A stretch of 34,680 nucleotides of DNA from an uncultured Clostridia bacterium (GTDB lineage: Bacteria; Bacillota; Clostridia; Lachnospirales; CAG-274): the NCBI GenBank assembly GCA_944384215.1, contig CALWSN010000104.1, positions 1-34,680 on the forward strand, given 5' to 3'. Made by a program: the position numbers and the translations under genes. The notes under the pieces are model-generated. The model was not told where the DNA came from. It made no database searches and saw only the letters and a program-made list of their open reading frames with translations. Position 1 is the first letter of the stretch. The number at the start of each line of letters is the position of its first letter. Positions 16,027-24,157 of this stretch are shown here, one piece after another.

Positions 16027-16446
16027 ATGGATACAGTTCTAGTCATTATGCAGAAAAATAAAAAAACAGGTTTATTTGAAAAAGAATTGCAAACTCTTAA
16101 TATTTCTAAATATGAGCAATATATTTTAAACATATATGCTTTAGAAGAAGATAATAGTGAAATTTTTTTAAAAATAAAATTGACAACTCAAAAAGATGTG
16201 TTAGATTGGGAATATAATGCTATTTATGATTACTATGATTTAAGTATATTTGAACAGCTAGGATACAGTATAAATGAATGTGAGGAAGAATATAATCCAA
16301 CTTGGGAAATAACTATACCATATATAGATAATAATTCTGATTTGGTAGATATAGTAAATAAAATTTTGAAAATACATTACCAAGAATTAGAAGAGGTATA
16401 TACTATTATAAAAGATAAAGAAGGAGAATATAAAAATGAAAAATAA
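16027..16446 (+). CDS. Conserved-looking 139-residue cytosolic protein
   Basis: This small acidic protein has no signal or membrane segment. It begins MDTVLVIMQKNKKTGLFEKE and has LTTQKDVLDWEYNAIYDYYD near the middle and EEEYNPTWEITIPY near residue 97. I recall similar clostridial proteins of unknown function, possibly DUF6762, but cannot confirm it. CAAAGGAGAG precedes the ATG. Its 3' end overlaps the start of the next gene by 11 bases, so the two are translationally coupled. The context is a membrane-anchored protein and a c-di-GMP enzyme. I give no function. Confidence 0.75.
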   Translation: MDTVLVIMQKNKKTGLFEKELQTLNISKYEQYILNIYALEEDNSEIFLKIKLTTQKDVLDWEYNAIYDYYDLSIFEQLGYSINECEEEYNPTWEITIPYIDNNSDLVDIVNKILKIHYQELEEVYTIIKDKEGEYKNEK

Positions 16447-17536
16447 AAAAATAATTATTAAAAACATAATTGTTTCTATTATAGCTTTAATTATTGTTAT
16501 CATAAGTTTTATAGGTTTATCTTATATTATGAATAAAGGTAATATTAACCAAAATGTATCTGCACAGGTTAATATAAGCCCTGAAACTTTAGAAAATTTA
16601 AAAGTTTTTAATCAAAAGCTTGATGATTATTATATACAAACTTGGGATGAAAATAAATTTTTATCATCTTATAGTTATTTAGTTAAAAATGATGGAACAG
16701 AAGTTATAATAGATGATATAGAACAAAGCTTAGAATATCAAGTACCTGAAGATTTAAAAGATGTAAGTATACATTTTGTAGCACCAAAGGCTTTAAAACC
16801 TTATTTAGGTGATAAAATATTAGATGAAGACCCAGACATATTGACTGTATATAGTGCTTTACCAGTAAATGGAGGTATGTATGTATCTTCTAAATTTGAT
16901 GAAGGTGGTTTTATACCAGAAGAAGATTATAAACAATTTGTTATGGAGCATTCTTGGGTTCATGGTGATATTAGAACGCCATCTAAAGATGATAAAGACT
17001 ATAAAGAAATTTTAAAAGCTGTAGAAAAAGCCGATAAATTATTAGAAAATGGAAATGTAAAACATATTGCATGTGATGATAAATATGCTATAATAGTAAT
17101 ATCTAGTAAAGATGAACCTGCTTATATAAAACAATATGCTTTACAAAAAAATAATAATGGTTCATATGATATAATAGTTGAGCAGTTAGAAAGTCTTGAT
17201 AGTAAAGTATTCATAAATTATAAATATACAGATTTTGATTTAGGTTTATTACCTTTATATGAACTATCTGATTATACTAATATATCATCTGAACAAGAAT
17301 ATATTATAGAATTATTAAAAGAGAATGGAAGTATAGCTGATAATGAAGAAGTAGTTTATTCTTGTGGAGCTGGTAACTTTATATGTTTAGAATTTAAATC
17401 AAATTTAAAAATACTTTTACATTCAGATATTAATGGGAAGTTAAATGTATATGAAGTTGATAACTTTAAAACAGCTTTATCTCAAATGTTAAAATTAGAG
17501 TCTAATCCACCAGCATTTATATTAAATTTTGAGTAA
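16436..17536 (+). CDS. Membrane-anchored exported protein of unknown function
   Basis: This 366-residue protein has a basic start (MKNKKIIIKN), one hydrophobic segment at about 11-32 and no lipobox, so it should be anchored by its N-terminus with about 330 residues outside. The exterior part includes PEDLKDVSIHFVAPKALKPY, DPDILTVYSALPVNGGMYVS and EHSWVHGDIRTPSKDD, all well-formed and apparently conserved, but I do not recognise a named domain. It overlaps the 139-residue gene by 11 bases and ends 33 bases before the GGDEF/EAL gene. An extracytoplasmic sensor or partner working with that protein is possible, but is inference only. Confidence 0.75.
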   Translation: MKNKKIIIKNIIVSIIALIIVIISFIGLSYIMNKGNINQNVSAQVNISPETLENLKVFNQKLDDYYIQTWDENKFLSSYSYLVKNDGTEVIIDDIEQSLEYQVPEDLKDVSIHFVAPKALKPYLGDKILDEDPDILTVYSALPVNGGMYVSSKFDEGGFIPEEDYKQFVMEHSWVHGDIRTPSKDDKDYKEILKAVEKADKLLENGNVKHIACDDKYAIIVISSKDEPAYIKQYALQKNNNGSYDIIVEQLESLDSKVFINYKYTDFDLGLLPLYELSDYTNISSEQEYIIELLKENGSIADNEEVVYSCGAGNFICLEFKSNLKILLHSDINGKLNVYEVDNFKTALSQMLKLESNPPAFILNFE

Positions 17537-17569
17537 TTTATATTATCAAAAATTTGAGGGGAGATAAAA

Positions 17570-20221
17570 ATGATAATAGATAAATTTCATATAAGCTTAT
17601 TTAATATTTTAGATGAATTAATATATATATATGATTACAAAACTTTAGATGTTTTATTTTTGAATAATAAAGCTAAAAGCATACTTAAAATAAATAATAA
17701 TATACCTTTAACAAAAGATATATTAAATAATCCCTTTTTTAATAACTCTGAAACTTTAAATGAAGATATAGGTGAAGAAACAAAATTTATTAGCTTTGAA
17801 GGATGTAATTATAGCATAAATAAAACAGCAGCTATATATAATGATAAAAGTGTTGTTTTATGTGTTTGTAATGAAGTTAAAGATGCTGAATGTAATAAAG
17901 AAAAAAAATATATGGATATGAAAGATATATTAATAAATAGTGTCTCTATTTTATCAAAAGATGATGATTTATCTAAAGTTATGTATGAAATATTAGAAAT
18001 GATAGGTTTATACTATAATGCAGATAGATGTTATATTAATGAAAGATTAACTAATAATGAAACAATAGTATATTCTTATGAATGGAGTAGAGTTAAGTCT
18101 GAAGAAAATATATGTGATGAGATATTTAGTGATTCTGAGATATTTAAATGGTCTGACATATGTAAAAATGAAGAAATATTATTTATAGATGATATTTCTT
18201 CATTAAAAGAAAAATGGCCAGATAAATATAAAGAGTTAAAAGAAAAGAATACAAGTAATGTAGTTATCGCTATAATGAAATTTTTAGAAAATCCAGTAGG
18301 CTTTATATGTATTGAAAATATAGAAGAACACAAAAAAGATATATTATTATTAAAATCTTTAATCTATTTTATATTAAATGAATTTAAAAGAAGACAAATA
18401 TCTAAAAAACTTACTTTTATGAGCTTTCATGATGCAGCAACAGGTCTTAATAATAGAAATAAATATATAAATTATATAGATAATATAAAATATGGTAAAA
18501 TAAGATCTATTGGTGTTGCATTTATAGATATTAATGGCTTAAAGAAAATTAATGATACTCAAGGCCACGAATTTGGTGATAGAGCTATAAAAGAAGTTAG
18601 TAAGGCTTTAAAAAGACACTTTAGAAGAGAAGATAGCTTTAGGGTTGGTGGCGACGAATTTGTTATAATATCTGAAAATATAACAAAAGAAACTTTTTTT
18701 CAAAAAATTAATTCTATAAATAGGTATTTTTTAGATTTAATGGAATATAGTGTATCTATTGGATATTTATGGAGAGATAAAAACCTAGATATTAATGAAT
18801 TAACACATAAAGCTGATGAATATATGTATCAAGCAAAAAGGTCTTATTATGATTATGTTGAGAACAATCACATAGAAATATATTCTGCTATGGCAACAGA
18901 ATCTGAATATGAAGATAATAAAATAAAAATTACACTAGGGCATGATACAGAGCTTGATTTTAGCACTAATAAATTTTCTTTTCAGTCTAAGCAAGATATA
19001 TTTAAATTTAAAGTAAACCAATTAATAAATAATAATAATGACAAAAATTTTGTAATGGTTATGCTAGATATTAATGGTTTTAAAGTTATAAATGAAATGT
19101 ATGGTTTTGAAGAAGGTAATAAGATACTTTTAAAAATAAACCATATAATAAATAAATTTATATTTGGTAGAGGTATTTGCTGTCATTCTTATTCAGATGT
19201 ATATTATTTTTGTTGTGAAGCTGAAAATGACCAAGATATACTAAAAATATTATACGATATAAATAATGAAATAAATGAGACTATATTAAATATTAAAATA
19301 GTTTTATCTTATGGTATATATAGAATATATGATAAAAATATTGTTATTGATGAAATTATTGAAAGAGTTAGTTATGCACATAAAATATCTAAAAGAGATA
19401 CAACTAAAAATATAACATTTTATGATGATACATTAAAACTTAATATGTTAAATGAAAAACAAATAGAAAATGATATGGATGATGCTCTTGCGAATAACAA
19501 CTTTAAATTATACTTGCAACCTAAATATAATATACATACTAATAAAATAAATGGAGCTGAAGCATTAGTTAGATGGGAACACCCTACAAAAGGATTAATG
19601 CTTCCTGGTAAATTTATCTCTGTGTTTGAAAAAAATGGTTTTATTATGAAACTAGATATGTACATATTAGAGCAAGTTTGTAAATTTATAAAATATAATG
19701 AACAAAAAGGGAGAAGAAATATACCTATATCTGTGAATATATCTAAATTAAACTTTAGAAGAAAAGATTTAAAAGAACATGTAATGGAAATAATAAATAA
19801 ATACAAAGTAAACCCAAAACTTATAGAGCTTGAAATAACAGAAAGTTTAATAGCAGAAGAGCCTGATGAAATAATAGAAGTTATTCAAGACTTTAAAAAA
19901 GAAAATGTAACCATATCTATGGATGACTTTGGCACAGGATATTCATCATTAAGTATGCTACAAAGTTTACCTGTTGATGTTTTAAAAATTGATTGTGGAT
20001 TTTTTAAAGATTTTGAAAAATCAAAAAAAGGTGCAGCTATTATAAAATCTATTGTTATGCTAGCTAAAGAATTAAATTTAGGAGTAGTTGCAGAAGGGGT
20101 AGAAACAAAAGAAGAAGTAGATTATTTAAGAGAAATAGACTGTAATAATATACAAGGATATTATTTTTGTAAACCTATAACGTTATCAGAATTTGAGAAA
20201 AGAGCATTTTTAGATAATTAA
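17570..20221 (+). CDS. PAS/GAF-GGDEF-GGDEF*-EAL cyclic-di-GMP protein
   Basis: This 883-residue cytosolic protein should control cyclic di-GMP. Residues 1-100 look PAS-like. About 115-275 look GAF-like (NADRCYINERL, PVGFICIEN). The first GGDEF domain (about 285-435) is intact: DAATGLNNRN, DINGLKKINDTQGHEFGD and RVGGDEF, with GGDEF at 360-364. The usual RxxD inhibitory site is not in register. A second GGDEF-like domain (about 490-625) keeps LDINGFKVINEMYG but has SYSDVYYF in place of GGDEF, so it is degenerate. The EAL domain (about 640-880) has EAL at 664-666, NIS, EITES, DDFGTGYSS, KID, AEGVET and QGYYF, so it should be an active phosphodiesterase. Both activities are possible, with sensing by the N-terminal domains. 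GAGGGGAG precedes the ATG. Confidence 0.9.
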   Translation: MIIDKFHISLFNILDELIYIYDYKTLDVLFLNNKAKSILKINNNIPLTKDILNNPFFNNSETLNEDIGEETKFISFEGCNYSINKTAAIYNDKSVVLCVCNEVKDAECNKEKKYMDMKDILINSVSILSKDDDLSKVMYEILEMIGLYYNADRCYINERLTNNETIVYSYEWSRVKSEENICDEIFSDSEIFKWSDICKNEEILFIDDISSLKEKWPDKYKELKEKNTSNVVIAIMKFLENPVGFICIENIEEHKKDILLLKSLIYFILNEFKRRQISKKLTFMSFHDAATGLNNRNKYINYIDNIKYGKIRSIGVAFIDINGLKKINDTQGHEFGDRAIKEVSKALKRHFRREDSFRVGGDEFVIISENITKETFFQKINSINRYFLDLMEYSVSIGYLWRDKNLDINELTHKADEYMYQAKRSYYDYVENNHIEIYSAMATESEYEDNKIKITLGHDTELDFSTNKFSFQSKQDIFKFKVNQLINNNNDKNFVMVMLDINGFKVINEMYGFEEGNKILLKINHIINKFIFGRGICCHSYSDVYYFCCEAENDQDILKILYDINNEINETILNIKIVLSYGIYRIYDKNIVIDEIIERVSYAHKISKRDTTKNITFYDDTLKLNMLNEKQIENDMDDALANNNFKLYLQPKYNIHTNKINGAEALVRWEHPTKGLMLPGKFISVFEKNGFIMKLDMYILEQVCKFIKYNEQKGRRNIPISVNISKLNFRRKDLKEHVMEIINKYKVNPKLIELEITESLIAEEPDEIIEVIQDFKKENVTISMDDFGTGYSSLSMLQSLPVDVLKIDCGFFKDFEKSKKGAAIIKSIVMLAKELNLGVVAEGVETKEEVDYLREIDCNNIQGYYFCKPITLSEFEKRAFLDN

Positions 20222-20227
20222 TGACAC

Positions 20228-20255
20228 TTGACATTTAAAAAAAAGAATTTATAAT
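20228..20255 (+). promoter_or_regulatory. Consensus sigma-A promoter of prepilin gene
   Basis: TTGACA (20228-20233), 16 bases, TATAAT (20250-20255): both boxes are perfect. Transcription would start near 20262, where an upstream in-frame ATG lies; that ATG therefore cannot be the start. It is the best promoter in the window. Confidence 0.8.
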
Positions 20256-20294
20256 ATATATATGAAGAAAAATAGAATTTTTTGGAGGAATAAT

Positions 20295-20696
20295 ATGATT
20301 AATAAATTTAAAAGTAAAATCAAAGATAAAAAAGGTTTTACCTTAGTTGAAGTTATAGTTGTTATGACTATTATAGTAACACTTATAGCAATAGTAGGCC
20401 CTAATACTATTGGTTATATTAACTCTGCTAGAACAACTTCTAATAAAGCAACTGCAAGAGCTGTTTATATAGCTAGTATGCAAGTTGCAGCAGACGCAGC
20501 TATGAAAAATTCTACACTTGCAACAGAAGCAGATTTAAAAAATGCTATAAAAGCTGCAAACTTATTACAAGGTGATGCAGAAGCTATTTTAAAAGATACA
20601 ACAATTAGCTATGACCCTAAAAATTATATTATAAATTCTGTTACATATCTTGGTGAAAAATATCCAGAAGATGGAGAAGTAGCTCCAGCTAATTAA
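20295..20696 (+). CDS. Type IV prepilin-like protein
   Basis: This 133-residue protein has a 14-residue basic leader ending in KKG and then FTLVEVIVVMTIIVTLIAIV, the classic class III signal. Prepilin peptidase would cut between G14 and F15, leaving E at mature position 5. The rest is a helical spine and a small C-terminal part ending EDGEVAPAN, with no cysteine pair. The start is the ATG at 20295, set by TTGGAGGA; the ATG at 20262 falls on the transcription start. It could be a major pilin, minor pilin or ComGC-like pseudopilin. No prepilin peptidase, ATPase or platform protein is in the window, so it is an orphan here. A near neighbour is the c-di-GMP enzyme. Confidence 0.88.
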   Translation: MINKFKSKIKDKKGFTLVEVIVVMTIIVTLIAIVGPNTIGYINSARTTSNKATARAVYIASMQVAADAAMKNSTLATEADLKNAIKAANLLQGDAEAILKDTTISYDPKNYIINSVTYLGEKYPEDGEVAPAN

Positions 20697-20710
20697 AGGA
20701 GGCAATTTTT

Positions 20711-20896
20711 ATGGATATAATTAATAGTGTTGCAACAACATCTACGGCTATTAGTATGGCTAATGCAAAGCAAGATATAGGTATATCTTTATTAAAGGAT
20801 ATAATGCAACAAAGCGAAGAAAATATAATGAAACTTATGTCTATGCCTACACTTACTCCACCACCTAGTGGAACAACAGTAGATTATACTATTTAA
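20711..20896 (+). CDS. YjfB-family putative motility protein
   Basis: This 61-residue protein begins MDIINSVATTSTAISMANAK, then QDIGISLLKDIMQQSEENI and ends in PPPSGTTVDYTI. That is the pattern of the YjfB family (a short helical N-terminus, a Gly-Ile-Ser-x-Leu-Lys centre and an aliphatic C-terminal tail), which is often found in motile Firmicutes and is annotated as putative motility protein; its role is not established. AAAGGAGG lies before the ATG and 14 bases separate it from the prepilin stop, so they share one transcript, ending at the hairpin at 20910. Confidence 0.8.
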   Translation: MDIINSVATTSTAISMANAKQDIGISLLKDIMQQSEENIMKLMSMPTLTPPPSGTTVDYTI

Positions 20897-20909
20897 TTTT
20901 AAAAACAAC

Positions 20910-20955
20910 AAAACCTCTTAGTAGAACTAAATTGTTTCTATTAAGAGGTTTTATA
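20910..20955 (+). terminator. Terminator after the YjfB-family gene
   Basis: AAAACCTCTTA (20910-20920) pairs with TAAGAGGTTTT (20942-20952), and the inner TAGTAGAA with TTCTATTA adds further pairing. T residues follow. Confidence 0.8.
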
Positions 20956-21011
20956 TTACAAAAAGTATTATTAAGGTACTAATATGTATAATTTATTAAA
21001 AAATCTACTGA

Positions 21012-21137
21012 ATTTTTGAATGTGACCTTACATTTATAATAACAAAAGAAATTTGCAAAATATTAAAAAGTTTAGGTGTAGATATTATAGAACTATATAG
21101 CAATGTTCATACAAAAGCTAAAGATATATTAGAGTAA
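21012..21137 (+). pseudogene. Short gene remnant, identity unknown
   Basis: Between two stops lies a 41-codon frame without a start codon. It encodes a sensible helix-strand stretch: ECDLTFIITKEICKILKSL then GVDIIELYSNVHTKAKDILE. It has no ribosome site and no usable ATG, GTG or TTG near its beginning. It looks like the 3' end of a lost gene. I cannot assign a family. It lies in a 380-base gap (20897-21276) whose other content is the terminator at 20910 and the prmA promoter at 21219. Chance coding in AT-rich DNA is possible. Confidence 0.35.
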
Positions 21138-21218
21138 ATATGTAATAATAATATTACTATTCAAAAAGATGCTTACTTTATAAATTATGCAAAACTTTGT
21201 ACAGTTTTTAACAATTAA

Positions 21219-21247
21219 TTGTTTTAAATATTAAAATATGATATAAT
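21219..21247 (+). promoter_or_regulatory. Extended -10 promoter of prmA operon
   Basis: TTGTTT (21219-21224), 17 bases, TATAAT (21242-21247), with TGA directly before the -10. The -35 overlaps the 12-base palindrome ACAATTAATTGT (21211-21222), which might be an operator, though AT-rich palindromes arise by chance. Confidence 0.6.
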
Positions 21248-21276
21248 ATAATAAAGTAAAATTGGAGGATACATAA

Positions 21277-22260
21277 ATGGAATGGATAGAAGCTAAAATA
21301 TATACTACTAGAGAAGGGATAGAGCCAGTAAGTGCAGTTTTATTAGAAACAGGTATAACAGGTATACAAGTAGAAGATGATGATGAGCTTAAAGAATATC
21401 TTGAAGAAAGCTCTATGTATTGGGACTATGTAGATGAAGAGCTTTTAAACAAAGAAAAAGAAGAGACAAAGCTAAAAATATATGTTAGTGATAACCCTTA
21501 TGGTAATGAAATTTTATTAAATGTAAAAGAAGCTATAAAAAGGCTTAAAACGATTGAAAATGAAGTTGGTTTAAATTTAGGAAGATTAGATATAGAAACT
21601 ACTTCTAACTTAAATGATGAAGAATGGCTTAATAAATGGAAAGAATTTTATAAGCCTTTTACACTTGGAGAAAAAGTGCTTATAAAACCTGTTTGGGAAC
21701 AAGTAGAAAATAAAGACAACAGAGTTGTATTTAATATTAATCCAGGACACGTTTTTGGAACAGGGCTACACCAAACAACACAACTTTGTATAACAAATCT
21801 TGAAAAATATGTAAATAATGATAGTGTTGTTTTAGATCTTGGTTGTGGTAGTGGGATATTATCTATTATATCTATCTTATTAGGTGCTAAAAGTGCTTTT
21901 GCCGTCGATATAGATGAAAATGCTGTAAAAGTTGCTTATGAAAATGCAGAACTAAATGGCATAGGTAAAAATCAATATTATGTTACAGCTGGCAATGTTG
22001 TTACAGATGAAAATTTAAAAGATGAAATAGGATATAAAAAATATGATATAGTTTTAGCTAATATTATAGCTGATGTTATATGCTTTATATCCACAGTTGT
22101 TACTAATCAATTAAAAGATGATGGGGTATTTATAGCTAGTGGTATTATAAAAGACAGATTAGAAGATGTTTATAATGCTTTAAATGAAAATGGACTTGAA
22201 GTTGTAGATACTATTACAAAAGATGAATGGGTTTGTGTTATATCAAAAGTAAAAAAATAA
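21277..22260 (+). CDS. prmA: Ribosomal protein L11 methyltransferase
   Basis: This SAM-dependent enzyme trimethylates ribosomal protein L11. It has 327 residues, close to other Gram-positive PrmA proteins. The N-terminal substrate-recognition domain starts MEWIEAKIYTTREGIEPVS. The linker has WLNKWKEFYKPF and KVLIKPVWE. The methyltransferase core has NPGHVFGTGLHQTT, VLDLGCGSGILSI (SAM-binding glycines) and IVLANIIADVI. TTGGAGG precedes the start. It is followed after 18 bases by rsmE, a common pairing in Firmicutes. Confidence 0.96.
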   Translation: MEWIEAKIYTTREGIEPVSAVLLETGITGIQVEDDDELKEYLEESSMYWDYVDEELLNKEKEETKLKIYVSDNPYGNEILLNVKEAIKRLKTIENEVGLNLGRLDIETTSNLNDEEWLNKWKEFYKPFTLGEKVLIKPVWEQVENKDNRVVFNINPGHVFGTGLHQTTQLCITNLEKYVNNDSVVLDLGCGSGILSIISILLGAKSAFAVDIDENAVKVAYENAELNGIGKNQYYVTAGNVVTDENLKDEIGYKKYDIVLANIIADVICFISTVVTNQLKDDGVFIASGIIKDRLEDVYNALNENGLEVVDTITKDEWVCVISKVKK

Positions 22261-22278
22261 TAAAGAAAGAGTGAATAT

Positions 22279-23007
22279 ATGGCTAAATTTTTTATTTCTA
22301 GTGATTTAATAAAAGAGGATAAAGTTTTTATAGATGGAGAAAATGCTAATCATCTTATAAATTCTCTTCGTTGTAAAATAGGAGAAGAAATAGAAATATC
22401 ATCTGGTGATGGGTATGATTATATTTGTAAAATAGAAGAAATATCAAAAAATAGCGTTAAAGCTAAAATAATTGATTGTTTTGTAAATGAAAGTGAGCCT
22501 AATGTTAAAATAACTCTTTATCAAGGGTTACCTAAATCTGAAAAAATGGAGCTTATTATACAAAAATGTGTTGAGCTTGGTATAGATGAAATTGTGCCTG
22601 TAAACACTGATAGAGCAATAGTTAAACTAGTAGGTAAAGAAGATAAAAAAATAGCTAGATGGAACAAAATATCAGAGTCCGCTGCTAAACAATCTAGGCG
22701 TGGCAAAATACCTACTGTAAAACCTGTTATTAATTTTAGTGAGGCTATTAAGCAATCTAGTAAAAATAATTTAAACATTATACCTTATGAAAAAGAAAAA
22801 CATAATGGTATAAAAAATATAATAAAAGATTTTAAAGGACAAAGTATAGGTATTTTTATAGGTCCTGAAGGTGGATTTAGTGAAAAAGAGATAGAGCTTG
22901 CTATCCAAAATAATATCAAACCTATAACTTTAGGTAAAAGAATTTTAAGAACAGAAACGGCTGGTTTTATAACAACAGCTATTTTACTTTATGAATTGGA
23001 GGCATAA
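22279..23007 (+). CDS. rsmE: 16S rRNA m3U1498 methyltransferase
   Basis: It methylates N3 of U1498 in 16S rRNA. This 242-residue SPOUT-class enzyme has the N-terminal PUA-like part with NHLINSLRCKIGEEI, then KSEKMELIIQKCVELGIDEI, and the C-terminal knot with IFIGPEGGFSEKEIELA and LGKRILRTETAGFITTAILL. It lies 18 bases after prmA and its stop is one base before the ATG of the cysteine desulfurase gene, so the genes are coupled. Confidence 0.95.
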   Translation: MAKFFISSDLIKEDKVFIDGENANHLINSLRCKIGEEIEISSGDGYDYICKIEEISKNSVKAKIIDCFVNESEPNVKITLYQGLPKSEKMELIIQKCVELGIDEIVPVNTDRAIVKLVGKEDKKIARWNKISESAAKQSRRGKIPTVKPVINFSEAIKQSSKNNLNIIPYEKEKHNGIKNIIKDFKGQSIGIFIGPEGGFSEKEIELAIQNNIKPITLGKRILRTETAGFITTAILLYELEA

Positions 23008-23008
23008 T

Positions 23009-24145
23009 ATGATTTATTTCGATAATTCTGCAACAACTAAAGTGAATAACGAAGTTTTAGAAGAGATTATAGATACTATGAATAATAATTTTGCAAATGC
23101 TTCATCTTTACATAGGCTAGGATATGAAGCAGAGCAAAAAATAATAAATTCTAAAAAGGCAATAGCCAATATTATAGGTGGAAAAGAAGAAGAAATATAC
23201 TTTACATCTGGTGGTACAGAATCTAATAATATAGCTATTTTTGGAGTTTGTGATGCATATAAAAAATATGGAAATAAAATTATAACTACAAAAATAGAGC
23301 ATCCATCTGTTTTAAAATGTTTTAATGAGCTTGAAAATCGTGGTTTTGAAGTTTGTTATTTAGATGTAGATAATAAAGGTTATATTAATATAGATAATCT
23401 TATTGATGAAATAGATGATAATACAATATTTGTAAGCATTATGTATGTTAATAATGAAATAGGAACTATACAAAATATTGATGAAATAGGAAAAAGAATA
23501 AAAGAAAAAAATAGAAATACTATTTTTCATACAGATGCAGTACAAGCTTTTGGTAAGCTTAAAATAAATGTAAAATATATAGATTTAATGAGTGTTAGTG
23601 GTCATAAAATTCACGCACAAAAAGGCATAGGATTTTTATATGTAAAAAGTGGTACAAGGCTTAACAATATAATATTTGGAGCAGGGCAACAAAAGGGGTT
23701 ACGCTCTGGAACTATAAATAATGAAGGTATAGTAGGTCTTTGTAAAGCTAGTGAAGTTGCCTATAAAAATATAGATGAAAACTTTGAAAAAATATCTAAA
23801 ATAAGAAAAAAAATAATATCTTTAAAAGATAAAATAGAAAATATGTATATAAATGGTGATGAAGAAAATGGTATACCTTATATATTAAGCCTTAGTTTTA
23901 AAGATGTTAAAGGTGAAGTTTTATTACATTCTTTAGAAGATAAAGGTATTTTTGTTTCAACTGGTTCTGCTTGTGGCTCAAAAGGTAAAAAGGATTTATC
24001 TACTATACATTATGTAAATGAAAACAATATAGGTTCAACTATAAGAGTAAGTTTTTCATTTGACAACACATTAGAAGAAGCAGAAAAGTTTAATAATGCT
24101 ATTTTAGAAATTGTACCTATGCTTAGAATGTATGTAAAAAGATAA
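23009..24145 (+). CDS. nifZ: Cysteine desulfurase partnered with ThiI
   Basis: This PLP enzyme takes sulfur from cysteine as a persulfide and here probably hands it to ThiI for tRNA 4-thiouridine. I place the start at 23009 (MIYFDNSATTKV) because TTGGAGG lies just before it; the upstream ATG at 22991 lies ahead of that ribosome site inside rsmE. This gives 378 residues. FTSGGTESNN, FHTDAVQAFGK, the PLP lysine in SVSGHKIHAQKG, and STGSACGSKG with the persulfide cysteine are all present. The short active-site loop and the position before thiI match the dedicated NifZ-type enzyme of Gram-positive bacteria rather than a general IscS; that assignment is from context. Confidence 0.92.
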   Translation: MIYFDNSATTKVNNEVLEEIIDTMNNNFANASSLHRLGYEAEQKIINSKKAIANIIGGKEEEIYFTSGGTESNNIAIFGVCDAYKKYGNKIITTKIEHPSVLKCFNELENRGFEVCYLDVDNKGYINIDNLIDEIDDNTIFVSIMYVNNEIGTIQNIDEIGKRIKEKNRNTIFHTDAVQAFGKLKINVKYIDLMSVSGHKIHAQKGIGFLYVKSGTRLNNIIFGAGQQKGLRSGTINNEGIVGLCKASEVAYKNIDENFEKISKIRKKIISLKDKIENMYINGDEENGIPYILSLSFKDVKGEVLLHSLEDKGIFVSTGSACGSKGKKDLSTIHYVNENNIGSTIRVSFSFDNTLEEAEKFNNAILEIVPMLRMYVKR

Positions 24146-24157
24146 TAGGAGATAATT

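Noticed and set aside
20262-20294. Longer prepilin start at 20262
   Set aside because: It lies at the expected transcription start and has no ribosome site; TTGGAGGA sets the ATG at 20295.
22991-23008. Longer start for the cysteine desulfurase
   Set aside because: The upstream ATG precedes the ribosome site; MIYFDNSATT is the usual family start.
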